Origin: Triplophysa rosa
Taxonomy: Eukaryota > Chordata > Actinopteri > Cypriniformes > Nemacheilidae
DNA length: 64,000 nucleotides
Reading direction: 5' to 3'
Assembly (NCBI RefSeq): GCF_024868665.1
Contig: NC_079908.1
Span: forward strand, 2,834,813-2,898,812
Under the pieces are notes generated by a model. The model did not search any database and was not told the DNA's origin. It was given only the letters and a program-made list of their open reading frames with translations. The position numbers and the translations under genes were made by a program. Of this stretch, positions 34,366 to 44,531 are shown piece by piece. Every line of letters starts with the position of its first letter. Positions within the stretch are counted from its first letter, which is position 1.

Positions 34366-34732
34366 CCAGGGGCAACAGGACAGGGATAAGGAGGATGACC
34401 AGCGATACAGCAGAGGACAGCCAGAGGCATAGCAATGGGGCAGGCAAAGCAGGCAATAGGTTGTTTGAACATGATGTCACAGCACTGCTTGAAGTGCAGA
34501 TGAGGGGGGCAAGTGATTTTCTCCATAGGAATTCAATATTACAAACTCAAGATATCAATGTTTTGCAACGTTTTTGATTGTTCAAATCGATAAAACCATG
34601 AAAGGTGTTTTTATTGTGTAGCAAAAGTTGATGTTCATGAAGGGGGAAAATGCAAGTATTGACTGAGAAACGGAGATAAAAGTGGCTTGTAAACCTGAAT
34701 CTGCGGTTGGGCTGAGCCGAGCTGGATGACTT
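34366..34732. other. no gene recognised
   Basis: Short frames only, with no recognised domain. Confidence 0.35.
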
Positions 34733-35060
34733 TATAAAACTCTTAACGAGGTTTAACGTACCTAAACAACGACCAGGTGAGGTCAAATTTCTGTCAAACC
34801 TTGTCATAAACACTAGCTGCTGTTAAAAGAATGAGTCCTTATTAAATGGATAAAGTGATAAATCTTGCGTTGAGCGTTTCTCCCCCATTGAAGTCCATTA
34901 TTATAAAACGGCTTAACGTACTGAAACAACGACCACGTAAAACCACATTTCTATTAAACCTTAATTGTAATAAACACTAGCTACTGTTAAAAGAACAAGC
35001 ACTTATTCCAGGGATAAGAATTGTCTCACGTTAAGCTTGTTCTTCATAGAAGTTCATTAT
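34733..35060 (+). repeat. two-unit tandem duplication, period about 179 bp
   Basis: Units start TATAAAACTCTTAACGAGG (34733) and TATAAAACGGCTTAACGTAC (34912). Both contain AAACAACGACCA, ATAAACACTAGCT and TGTTAAAAGAA in order. Confidence 0.65.
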
Positions 35061-35219
35061 AAAAAACCACAAACGTGGCTAAAGTCAGCGACAAACTGAG
35101 AACATACAACTTTTCTGTTATCAGGTTTATGTTTGATATCAGTGATAAACAAACGTATTTACTTTGGTTTTCCGTGGTTGTTGTTTTGGTACGTCATCAA
35201 AACCACGTGACTGCAAACA

Positions 35220-35779
35220 ACCTATTGCCCGGGGCCCCGCATTTTAAGGGGGCCCTCAACTGATGACCATTTAAACAATCAGAAATGTTATAATTACTAC
35301 AACATGGAGCAACATATCTGCATTCCCCCTAGTGCTTTCTTTTTTTAGTCTTGATGTGTCGCCGCCGTTTTCAAACTGGTGCTGCCACAGCACTTGTGGT
35401 TCTGTAGAAAATGCATTTGCTAATTTAAACACGAAGATGACTTATCCATCTGGCAGCCATAAGCGAAAAAAAAGAAGAGGAATAGAGGATGAGGATAACT
35501 CTCTCTCGCGAGAGGAAAAGCCCGAGCCGCGCGCATCACAAGCTCTCTCGTGCACTGAAAACTCAAAGCCCGCACATTATAAACTCTCTCTGGTGCGAGG
35601 AAAAGCCTAAGCCGCATGCATTGCAAGCTCTCTTACATGAAGAAATGCGCAATGCGCGTTTGTAATATTGATTTGCAACATATATTGGCAAACAGCCAAC
35701 TATCGTCTAGGGAATCAGCTATCGCCGATAGGTCTGGGGATCGTCGATACACGATAGTATCGTCTATCGGAACAACCCT
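35220..35779 (+). mobile_element. probable hAT remnant
   Basis: GGGGCCCCGCATTTTAAGGG near 35231 and a frame starting at 35437 (MTYPSGSHKRKKRRGIEDED) resemble the start of fish hAT transposases with a basic SG.xKRKK motif. The right end, read on the minus strand, starts TAGGGTTGTTCCGATAGACG at 35779. A matching left end was not found, so two different remnants may be adjoining. Confidence 0.35.
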
Positions 35780-36050
35780 ACATGGCAGTGCTTTTTAGTA
35801 TTGTAAGTAATGGTCCGAGCCAATTTAGAGGGCTCAGTCTGGCTGGGTGCAGCTCGTCCGAATCACTGTGCCCTAGTATGTTAAAGTTCTTGTCTAGTAA
35901 AGAGGAGATCCCTGCTTCGAATCCCAGCAGTGATTCTAATTCTTGCTTGCTTCTCAAGATCACTGGATAACAAAGGGCTGCACGTTTTAGTATTCAATAT
36001 GATGGTATGAGCCAATTAAGGCGGCTTCTGTCTGGCTGGTACTGGCTGCG

Positions 36051-36120
36051 CTGTGGCTTAGTTGGTTAACGCGCCTGTCTAGTAAACAGGAGATCCAGGG
36101 TTCAAATACCAGCAGTGCAT
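36051..36120 (+). pseudogene. tRNA-Thr(AGT)-like pseudogene
   Basis: Box A region TGGCTTAGTTGG, anticodon arm CTGTCTAGTAAACAG (anticodon AGT) and T-loop GTTCAAAT are present. The acceptor arms TGCGCTG and CAGTGCA still pair at all seven positions (one G-U). The T stem has two mismatches, so function is doubtful. Confidence 0.65.
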
Positions 36121-36534
36121 TTGATGGTTGGTTCATCCACAAGAGCACTATGTGACATGTGTTTTCCAGAGAAGTGTTGTGAACAACTTCAGTGCTTTCT
36201 TGTATTCTAACTGTTGTCTGCTTAATGGTCATGTCTTGTCTCTCTTTTGTTGAGTCACACCAGTGTTCCAGCAAATCTTTTTTACGGAAGACCCTGTATT
36301 AAGGGCTTTTACTGTAACTATTTTTATTGTGAGTGACCCTTTTATGATCACTAGGCTTAGTTAATTAAAGCACCTGTCTAGTAAACAGGGGATCCTAAGT
36401 TAGAATCCCAGCATTGCTTTTAATTTTTGCTTGCTTCACAAGATCACTAGAAAACAAATAGCTTCACGTTTTAGTATTCTATGTGATGGTCTTAGCCAAT
36501 TTAGGCGTCTTATGTCTGGCTGGTATTGGCTGCT

Positions 36535-36606
36535 CTGTGGGCTGTGGCTTAGTTGGTTAAAGTGCCTGTCTTGTAAACAGGAGATCCTGCGTTCAAATAG
36601 CAACAG
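36535..36606 (+). pseudogene. tRNA-Thr(TGT)-like pseudogene
   Basis: TGGCTTAGTTGGTTAAAG and anticodon arm CTGTCTTGTAAACAG give a TGT anticodon rather than AGT. The T arm is damaged (GCGTTCAAATAGCAA). Two more decayed relatives, both AGT, lie at about 35862-35936 and 36345-36416. Confidence 0.6.
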
Positions 36607-36875
36607 TGGCTTTGAAGGTTGTCTCTTCCACAAGATCATAATGAGATATGCGTTTTCCAGAGAAGTGTTGTGAACAAGTTCAGTGCTTTCTTGTATTCTA
36701 ACTGTTGTTTGCTCTATGCTCATATCTTGTCTCTCTGTTGTTGAGTTACACCAGGGATCTAGCATATCTTTTTTACAGAAGACGCTGTATTAAGGGGACA
36801 AATGGCAGTGCTTTCTTGTATTCTAAGTGATGGTCCGAGCTAATTTAGAGAAAATAAATGAAACTCAATAGTTAA

Positions 36876-37381
36876 AGGGGTCATATGGCGCGAATACGTG
36901 TTTTTCTGTGTCTTTGGTGTGTTAAAAGTTACCCATGCATGTTTTAGACACATAAAATTGCCAAAATTTAAGTGTCAGAACAAAAGATGCATTCAAACTA
37001 AAAGCGAATGCTCACCCAGACCTACATGAAATGCCTTGTGTAACCACACCCCCACAAAATCACGTCAGTTTGTGTTATGGTTTGACTAAGACCGCCCAAA
37101 TGTATATGCAAGTAAGGAGGCGTTACATTTCACACGCTTGCAGTATTCGACCAATAATTATGCACTGGTTAACTGGCCAATCATAGCACACCTCGCTTTT
37201 CAGAGCAATGAGCTTTGTAAAAAATCTGCACATTTCAGAGATGCGGAGCAAAGAGGAGATACAAACAAACATGGACGGTATGTGGAAAATACAGCGTTTT
37301 TGAGCCTTAAATCGTGTATACACATCGCATTAAATCTAAAACAAACGATAATATTTGTTTTAGCCGTGTCATATGACCCCT
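36876..37381 (-). mobile_element. TTAA-target MITE, copy 2
   Basis: Same family as 15816-16393, inverted. The minus strand starts AGGGGTCATATGACACGGCT, as copy 1 does. TTAA at 36872-36875 on one side and TCAA at 37382-37385 on the other are the expected duplication with one change. It sits in the tRNA-like array. Confidence 0.75.
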
Positions 37382-37385
37382 TCAA

Positions 37386-38093
37386 CCAAGTGGGCCCACT
37401 CACAAACTCAACAGTACTCATAACCCCCCTGATGCAGGCCTGTGTGGTTGCTGGAGTGTGTTGAGGCCTTTGAAACTTAAACTGGGGAACTTTGAAACTC
37501 GGGAAGCACTGATCGTCCCTTGTAACTGGAGGAACACCCAACGCTTCCGGTGGCTGGGTGTGCTCTCCGGTGATGTCTTAGTTCGCTCCCTTGTGGCTAG
37601 AAGACTTGCTCGCCCTTTGGGTTTCAAACACACTTTTTACAGTCTCCTACGTCCCACGGAGATTTGAACTATGGCAGAAAACAAACGGCAGCGAATGTGT
37701 TTAATTTTAAGTTTAAACACGCACTTCAATCCATAAAATGAAAGTAGCGAGCTGTCTCGTGTAAAGGCAGCAATGTCCCAAAACGCCTAGGTACAACGCC
37801 AAGTGAAATAAATGTTAACCCATATCTTGAGCTAACTTTATCTTCAATGTTCAATAACAAAAATATACTCAATTTTAAACAGAAATAAAATCACGTTTTG
37901 CTTACATATCGCAAGTTATTCACCCACGACAAACTTCTCATGTCTCACCTCTCATCACTTCAGTCTCTCTTGACAGACCTCTTCATTACACAAAAGCGTT
38001 CCATTCATCCACCTTGGAGCCGGATTTAAGTCATTCAGCATCCATCACATAACATACAGCAAACTTGATTGGACACACCGCTTTTTCACGTGT
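37386..38093. other. no gene recognised
   Basis: Short frames only; no repeat family recognised with confidence. Confidence 0.35.
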
Positions 38094-38097
38094 ATAT

Positions 38098-38928
38098 TGT
38101 AGCAAGGTGGAAGAATACACGACAAGGAGAGCTCAAATGAAAAGCCCCGGAGGGTGGTTTTTATTCACAGATACAGGGTGGTGTAATAGTGTGTGTCGAT
38201 ATCCCTCTTCCGTGCTGCTCTCCGTGTGGTGCGTGAGTGCTTGTCCGTGTGACCCTCGTGACGTGGCTGACTGGTCACAGGCTGTTCTCTGTAGTGAGTA
38301 GGGTTGGGAATCGAAAATCAATTCCAATTTGGAATCGGAATCGAAAGGCTAGGAATCGGATCGGAATCGAAAGGAATAGGAATCGGATACTTGAGATTAA
38401 AATTTGAATTCCTCTTATCAATTCCTGTGTGCATATTTTCAGAAAAGTACATGCGTTGCATGATCTGCTGATATCTCAATAAAAGCCCTTATGAAAATTA
38501 TCGATATTTTTTACTATAGTAAGCATAGTTTAGCTATAGAATTTGCATTAAAGCACAGGAATCACAAATTAACCATAGTTGCATTATAGTAACTGCAGTT
38601 TAACCATGATGTAGTTCAACTATGATAATACAAATTGTAATAAATCAGAAAAGGTGTGTTTCTATGTGTAAATATACACAAAACGGTGCTCATACATATA
38701 TATATATATATATTTTGCAAACAAGTCAATAAGCAGGCTAAATGACCATACAGGTTGATATCTAAATGTTTTACTTCAACTGTGGAATCGAAACTGGGAA
38801 TCGATAAGAATCGAAATCGATAAGCAGAATCAGAATCGGAATCGATAAAATTGAAACGATTCCCAACCCTAGTAGTGAGACAAAGAAAGAGTTAGTTCTG
38901 GTCTCATGGAGAGGTTCTCGGCTTCTTC
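38098..38928 (-). repeat. 3' LTR of the Gmr1-like element, truncated and interrupted
   Basis: Matches the 5' LTR from TGTAGCAAGG up to GCTTCTTCTGAGCTG near 38933, where it joins the end of the coding frame directly. About 140 bp of U3 found in the 5' LTR is absent. A 573 bp hAT splits it. Confidence 0.8.
38299..38871. mobile_element. small hAT-type MITE with perfect 8 bp duplication
   Basis: Ends TAGGGTTGGGAATCG (38299) and CGATTCCCAACCCTA (to 38871) are flanked by GTAGTGAG at 38291-38298 and 38872-38879. Both ends are rich in GGAATCG/AATCGAAA subterminal repeats. No coding sequence. The other LTR keeps one GTAGTGAG at this site, which confirms the insertion. Confidence 0.92.
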
Positions 38929-41108
38929 TGAGCTGACCATATCCGAGATAGTCCGTCAGCGTTGGAGTTGGCAGCTCCAGCCCGATGTTGCAGAAGGAAG
39001 TGGAAGTCCTGGAGCGCGAGAAACCATCGAGTCACCCTGGCATTGGTATCCTTGGCGCTTGCCATCCACTGTAGGGGTGCGTGGTCCGTTACCAGGGTGA
39101 ACTTACGGCCGAGGAGGTAGTAGCGGAGTACGGAGGTCCTCAACTGCTTCACCTTCAGTAGCTGGCAGAGGTCAGCCATTAGTCGGGACATAAACGGGGT
39201 CCCCTGGTTGGTCAGGATGTCCGTGGGTATACCAACCTGGCTGGAAAGCATGAAGAGCTCCTGGGCAATGGCCTTGGCTTTCCGTAGAGGGATGGCTTCG
39301 GGGTACCGGGTGGCATAGTCGACGATCACCAGGATGTGTTCGTGGCCGCGGGCAGACTTGGGTAACGGCCCCACCAGGTCCATCCCGATACGCTCGAAAG
39401 GCACCTCGATGATGGGCAGCGGAATCAGCGGGCTGGGAGGAGGAGTTCTGCGAGACGTTTTCTGGCACATGGGGCATGCCTGACAAAATAGCCGGACTTC
39501 GGTGTCCAGCCCAGGCCAATGGAAGCGATCCCGAATGCGTTGGATGGTGTTGGCTACTCCGAGATGGCCGGCCAACGGATGGTTGTGGGCCAGATCCAAC
39601 ATGGTCTCTGTCTTGGTCTGGGGTACCACCAGCAAAGCTTTCTCCTCCCCCCTCCACTGTGCAACACAGTAGAGCAGGCCATTTTTGACGATGAAGTGCG
39701 GGAGAGGATGGTGCCCCGGTTGCGTCTCTTTCCCGTCGACAGCTCTCACTTGTGTCCAACAGTGCTTCAGCCGGTCGTCCTTGTGCTGTTCCCTGGCGAA
39801 CGAACCCCCGCTTGTGATCTGATGGAAGACATCGAGAAACATATTACGATTCTGAAAAGGGGGCTCACCATCTCTCCCGCTGTCCGAGGCCACCCGGGCA
39901 GAGCGATGTCCAGCTCCTCTGCCGGGCGTCTTGCGGCGGCGGCTCCATCTTTGGCTGGCAGGCTGTATCGTGGATGTTAGCAGACGTTCAAACCCAGGCC
40001 AGTCTCTCCCTAGAAGGACGGAGACCGGCAGGTCCTTCACTACTCCAACCTCCACTGGCCATGTGCCGGGATCGGCGGAGATCGTTACCCTCCGGGCTGG
40101 AACATGTCTGGTCTCTCCATGCACACAAGTGATTGGGAGGAACACTCGCGAGTCACCCCGGGGAGAGAGGATGTGGGTCTGGACCAGACTGACCGTGCTG
40201 CCAGAGTCCAGTAGAGTGGTGAACGGCCATTTGTTCACCTTCACTTCTGCCTTAGGAGCCCCGGCCGGCAAATCGTGGTGCACAATACAACCTGTCAGCC
40301 ATGTCCGGACAGGGGGTGTGGAGCCCTCTGTGGGCATGGGTTCATCCGGTGGGGTAGGAGCCGCCGGACTGCTCACTGGTCGAAAGGTACCCTCCAGCAT
40401 GCGTTGCTCCTGGACCACCCTCCGGGGAAACGGCGGCGGCGCTCGCTCCCCAGTATCCCGATGGTGAGTAGCATCCGCCAGTTCCACTGCCTCAACCAGC
40501 TCCGTGATGGTCGCGGGGTTCCTCATACCAACTGCTTGACGGTATGAGCGTGGGAGGGCTCGGAGTAATCGGTCGACCACGACGCGTTCCGCCACCTTGG
40601 CAGCCGTGGGTTCTCCCTCCAACAACCAATGTTGTGCGAGACGAGCTCGTTCGGTGGCATGGGCTAGGGCTGGGAGGTGGGGCCAGTATTCCCAGTTGTG
40701 GAAGAGTTGGGCCACACAGATTGGAGAAAGTCCCATACTGGCCAGAATCTCTCTCTTTAGGTCAGTGTAGACATCTGCTACCTCCGTCGGTAGAGAGAAG
40801 TAGACTTTCTGGGCCTCGCCTGTGAGAAGGGGTGCCAACAACCATGCCCAGTCTTCTGCTTCACAACCCTCTCTGGTCGCCGTGGTTTCAAACATTTGGA
40901 GGAAGGACTCCACGTCATCGTGAGCCGTTATATTTGTCAATAGTTGAGTCACTTGCACCCGTGGATCAGGTAGTGGAACCCATCGAGCAGCAGCGGTCCG
41001 TAAGGCCTCGAGTTCCATCTCGGTCTGACCCTGCCAGGAGGCGAGGTGCTCGGTGATTTGTTGCTGGCGGATGCTGACCTCCGTCAGCCGTTGGAGGAGC
41101 TCTTCCAT
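38904..41108 (-). CDS. Gmr1-like gag-protease-integrase-RNase H fusion, RT deleted in frame
   Basis: An intact 734-codon frame. Gag occupies about 1-260; residues 140-215 form the helical capsid region from which vertebrate SCAN domains are thought to derive. No CCHC knuckle is visible. Protease: LLDSGSTVSL (299-308) and LLGRDW (365-370). Integrase: H2C2 with H510, H515, C545, C548; first catalytic Asp at 577 (IGMDLVG); the second acidic position is Asn 634 (ILTNQGTPF). At about residue 660 the protein jumps from LLKVKQLRTSV to LRYYLLGRKFTLVTDHAPLQ, late RNase H. The third integrase residue and the whole polymerase are therefore missing, without loss of frame. The last ten residues are LTR-derived. 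Confidence 0.88.
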   Translation of the reverse strand: MEELLQRLTEVSIRQQQITEHLASWQGQTEMELEALRTAAARWVPLPDPRVQVTQLLTNITAHDDVESFLQMFETTATREGCEAEDWAWLLAPLLTGEAQKVYFSLPTEVADVYTDLKREILASMGLSPICVAQLFHNWEYWPHLPALAHATERARLAQHWLLEGEPTAAKVAERVVVDRLLRALPRSYRQAVGMRNPATITELVEAVELADATHHRDTGERAPPPFPRRVVQEQRMLEGTFRPVSSPAAPTPPDEPMPTEGSTPPVRTWLTGCIVHHDLPAGAPKAEVKVNKWPFTTLLDSGSTVSLVQTHILSPRGDSRVFLPITCVHGETRHVPARRVTISADPGTWPVEVGVVKDLPVSVLLGRDWPGFERLLTSTIQPASQRWSRRRKTPGRGAGHRSARVASDSGRDGEPPFQNRNMFLDVFHQITSGGSFAREQHKDDRLKHCWTQVRAVDGKETQPGHHPLPHFIVKNGLLYCVAQWRGEEKALLVVPQTKTETMLDLAHNHPLAGHLGVANTIQRIRDRFHWPGLDTEVRLFCQACPMCQKTSRRTPPPSPLIPLPIIEVPFERIGMDLVGPLPKSARGHEHILVIVDYATRYPEAIPLRKAKAIAQELFMLSSQVGIPTDILTNQGTPFMSRLMADLCQLLKVKQLRTSVLRYYLLGRKFTLVTDHAPLQWMASAKDTNARVTRWFLALQDFHFLLQHRAGAANSNADGLSRIWSAQKKPRTSP

Positions 41109-41221
41109 GGGGAAGCGAGTGTCCGCCTAAAAAACAACAACCACAAAAAACAACAAAGAACGAGCGGTTAAAGCTGCACTTGTCGGTATTCTTCCCCTAA
41201 AGTGCCCGCATTCTCCACCAG

Positions 41222-41584
41222 TGTAGCAAGGTGGAAGAATACACGACAAGGAGAGCTCAAATGAAAAGCCCTGAGGGTGGTTTTCATTCACAGATAAGGG
41301 GTGGTGTAATAGTGTGTGTCGATATACCGACATCTTGAGTGCTTGTCCGTGTGACCCTCGTGGCATGGCTGACCGGTCACAGGCTGTTCTCTGTAGTGAG
41401 ACAAAGAAAGAGTTAGTTCTGGTCTCATGGAGAGGTTTCTCAGCTTCTTCTGGTGAGCTGGCGGTTTATATGCCTGTCGGCAGATCGCTGTCAGCTGTGA
41501 CCGATCAGCCTGTGATGAGTGTCGCCAGGTGCTCCTCGTCTGTTCCCAGGGCAACGCTGATGTGTGCTCGGGATGCTCGTCACA
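41222..41584 (-). repeat. 5' LTR of the Gmr1-like element
   Basis: On the plus strand it starts TGTAGCAAGGTGGAAG and ends GATGCTCGTCACA. It shares long blocks with 38098-38298 and 38880-38925, for example AATACACGACAAGGAGAGCT. Confidence 0.88.
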
Positions 41585-42180
41585 ATATCTACCAAGCCTT
41601 ACGTAGGATGGTGTAATGAACATTGGGCGTAGAAACGTAATAGTATTAAATTAAATTAAACATCATCTCTGAATTAGAGACTAATACACCATGCTTTGTC
41701 AGAAGATGAACAAACAGCAAAAAATAAATGTTTTACCTGATTACTCATAAGACTATAGTTCTATGGGTTTAAACTATATTCTTAAAAAAATATGTTAAAA
41801 TATGGCAGTTTCATAGTCAATGCATTATTTAACAATATAATTAATCCCAAAATAAAAATCATGACATTATTTATTCACCTTCATGTTGTTCAATAACATT
41901 ATACATTTTGTTTTATGTTGTATACTTAAATTTTATTGGAAAGTTAATAATTTCTTTATAACAATAAATAATTAAATTTATACAATGCACCGTTTAATGA
42001 AAATTACATTCTGTTTGTGATAAAACATTTTTTTGTATTCCTACTGGAAACCTTGAATATAAAATTGTTGTTCTTTTGTCTTGAATAGTATAACTTAATT
42101 TATACCTACATTCCTAAATTCTACAGTATATTATAATATAAACTGAGTATACAGTAATATTACAGGTATAGGGGTCAGAC
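41585..42180. other. AT-rich stretch without recognised feature
   Basis: No family or frame recognised. Confidence 0.35.
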
Positions 42181-42403
42181 CCAAAATCAGGATGATTAAA
42201 ATAGTTGATGTGTCCCTACAGCTATTATCTGTAAGCAATGTCTGATTTGGGGAAAGGGAACTAATGACTTGTTAAAGACTTGAAGTTTAAAATTGAGGAC
42301 TTGGACTCGACTTGGACTTGATTGTCTTGACTTGGGACTTGTCTGTCTTGACTCGGACTTGACTCGAGACTTGCAAAGCAATGACTTGGTCCCACCTCTG
42401 GAA
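42181..42403 (-). mobile_element. hAT-type MITE, one end visible
   Basis: On the minus strand it starts CAGAGGTGGGACCAAGTCAT at 42403, then shows repeated GACTTG/GAGTC motifs (42300-42390). This is a common fish hAT end. The opposite end was not identified, so 42181 is a guess. Confidence 0.5.
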
Positions 42404-43611
42404 CCTCCCCACATGTTTGAAAGGGCTTTGGAATGTTCGAAAGGAGTACCCTCACTCAGCCTTTTCGAGTTTCATTTTGACCTCAAAGAAACGAAATATG
42501 CAAGAATTGAGGAGAGAAACGAAATTCACAAGAAGTGTGTTTTGCCCTTTGGATAACAGTTCACTTTACTGCCTCTGCTCAGTGCACCTTCCTCACTTCC
42601 TGAAGGCACATTTTTTGTAGTGACATGGTACATTTTGGTTTGTCAAGAGAAAGCAGCACTTTGCACAAATGTTCTATTGATTGTCTTGGCAAGCTTGAGC
42701 TAAATCTGAAAACGACATTCCTTCATCCAGGTCAAGAATTTTAAAAAGCCAGCAAGGATATGAGGAGACGTGGTGGGGTAATTTTTTGACACTTGGTATC
42801 TATAGATATGCCTGTTTTAGTATTTTCAATGGTTAAAAAAATTGGTTTTAAATGGTGTTAATCGCTTTGAAACATTTTGCTGTGAGTATAGGCATGTGAG
42901 ATACCTTCAGCCTGTCATTAGATGCTGTCGTTGAGTCTATGGTTGGTTCTTACAAATTAATGGAGATTCATTAACATACACCGTGTAATCGAGCTCATGT
43001 GAAAGAGACAGATCGATGTAGGTGTCTGGATTGCAGTTGCCCAGTAATGCATCATGCACAACTCAGCACTCAGAACTGATTTTTCAGCACAGATTGTGTG
43101 GGTGTGTTTGTGTCATTCAGTGAGCCCACAATATAAGGATACAATATTTTTCTTTCTTATTTATAAATGTTAAATTGACATTTATAATTTCAGCGAACAC
43201 ATCTTTAACTCATTTAATATATTCTCTGTTTGTGGAACAAACAGAAATGAAGCACAGCTGTGTACCAGAGACCTCCTGATGAGGCCATTCAGAGCATTGT
43301 GAATGGCCTGGGGTCACTATCAAACAAAGCAGGTGAATGAGCAGCTCTGAATGACAGTCGAGCACCACAGGAATGTATACAGCACACAAAACCATTTGTC
43401 TGAAATAGTTTTTGTCCCCAGGGCAATGACATATTCCATACTGCCATACCAATATTTGTCAAGCTGAACATAGTGTTCAGAATATCAATGTTGATCTTGG
43501 CTGTATTTAGGATTTTTTACAAATCTAAAAAATAGTTTTAAATAGTTTTAAATACAGTAAATAGATTTGATTTATTTTGTAAATTGTAAAAAAGGTTTCA
43601 ACCATTTTTTA
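42404..43611. other. no gene recognised
   Basis: Frames at 42293, 42381 and 43210 overlap one another and show no known domain. Confidence 0.35.
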
Positions 43612-44523
43612 TAGGGCTGTGCAAAAATATCTATACATGTAATTATCGCAATATTTTTTTTTCCAATAGTGTATCGATAGTGATACCTCTACTATCGATA
43701 ATTTTTTAAAAATCATGTCATAAATATGGCCAAAAGTAAGTGGAAGCGAGCATGGCGAAAAATATAAGAACGCTTGGAGCTCTCAGAGCTGATGTGTGGG
43801 TGTGCTTTGGTTGTCAAAATAAGTAATGGAGCAATGAGTTATATAAAATAATGCTGTTTGTAGGCTTCGCAAGTCATGACACAAGTCACTTGGCTACTGC
43901 AGTGCATTAGACAAAAAGTTTATTAAGAAAAGAAACAATGACATTTATTGTGCTTTCACGGATGTGACACCAGGGCATTTACAGCACGGATGAAGCAGGG
44001 GTTTTATACTGCCCATGTTCATTGTTTTAACTGTAATGCACNNNNNNNNNNNNNNNNNNNNNNNNNNNNNNNNNNNNNNNNNNNNNNNNNNNNNNNNNNN
44101 NNNNNNNNNNNNNNNNNNNNNNNNNNNNNNNNNNNNNNNNNNNNNNNNNNNNNNNNNNCACAACAGCCAAGTGGAATGCGTGAGCCACCATTATTCCCCT
44201 GTTGCTAAATAATTTCTCTTCACTTGAGTGGTCGAATCCACAGTTTGAGAACTCTTCAAACCTCTGATCTAAAGGTCCATAAGCATCGCACATCATGGCC
44301 ACTCTGCAGAGGTAAGGGATGTTTTTACACTTATCCTTACAGAAAACCCCCGGTGGTGGACAACATGTTGTATTTCTAGCTCTACTTTTTACATTTTCTA
44401 TTTAAAGTATTGCAATATATCGCAAATGTGTATCGTATCGAAATACATAGCAATATATTGTATCGTGACCCATCTGTCATGATATGTATCGTATCGGGAG
44501 GCACTTGCCAATACACAGCCCTA
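43612..44523. mobile_element. hAT-type element containing an assembly gap
   Basis: Ends TAGGGCTGTGCAAAA (43612) and CACAGCCCTA (to 44523) are flanked by ATTTTTTA (43604-43611) and GTTTTTTA (44524-44531), seven of eight identical. ATCG-rich subterminal repeats (TATCGATA, TATCGTATCG) fill both sides. 117 N at 44042-44158 hide the centre, so coding capacity is unknown. Confidence 0.78.
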
Positions 44524-44531
44524 GTTTTTTA

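Larger units (their letters stand above)
35780..36835 (+). repeat. tandem array with tRNA-Thr-like cores, dimeric unit of about 490 bp
   Basis: Four tRNA-Thr-like segments lie at intervals of about 190, 297 and 193 bp, so the true unit is a pair. Linker sequence repeats with it: TTTTAGTATTNTA...GATGGT...GCCAATT...GTCTGGCTGG before each pair, and GAGAAGTGTTGTGAACAA with CTTTCTTGTATTCTAACTGTTGT after it (36170-36210 and 36659-36712). The array is cut on the right by the TTAA MITE at 36876. Confidence 0.7.
38098..41584 (-). mobile_element. Gmr1-like Ty3/gypsy retrotransposon with one long fused frame
   Basis: The right-hand LTR is 41222-41584 and the left-hand one starts at 38098; a 4 bp ATAT lies on each outer side (38094-38097 and 41585-41588). 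The element reads on the minus strand. Next to the right LTR, the minus strand has TGGTGGAGAATGCGGGC (two bases from the LTR), a possible primer site. Integrase precedes RNase H, the order of the Gmr1 group, unlike other Ty3/gypsy elements. RT and part of integrase are deleted, and so is the U3 part of the left LTR. Confidence 0.88.

Noticed and set aside
33571..34389. 272-codon proline/leucine-rich frame
   Set aside because: It translates the 9 bp minisatellite and GC-rich internal repeats of the LTR element and runs on into the LTR; no domain.
35850..36610. Functional tRNA-Thr genes
   Set aside because: All four copies have mismatched T stems or damaged D arms, and their flanks repeat with them; pseudogenes fit better.
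39519..40825. Plus-strand frames of 70-178 codons within 38.9-41.1 kb
   Set aside because: They are shadows of the minus-strand Gmr1-like frame, whose motifs are unambiguous.
42793..42806. CTTGGTATCTATAG shared between 5364 and 42793
   Set aside because: Only about 14 bp match and neighbouring sequence is unrelated, so chance is likely.
43945..44302. Frames running through the N gap
   Set aside because: The middle is unknown sequence; an open frame across N has no meaning.
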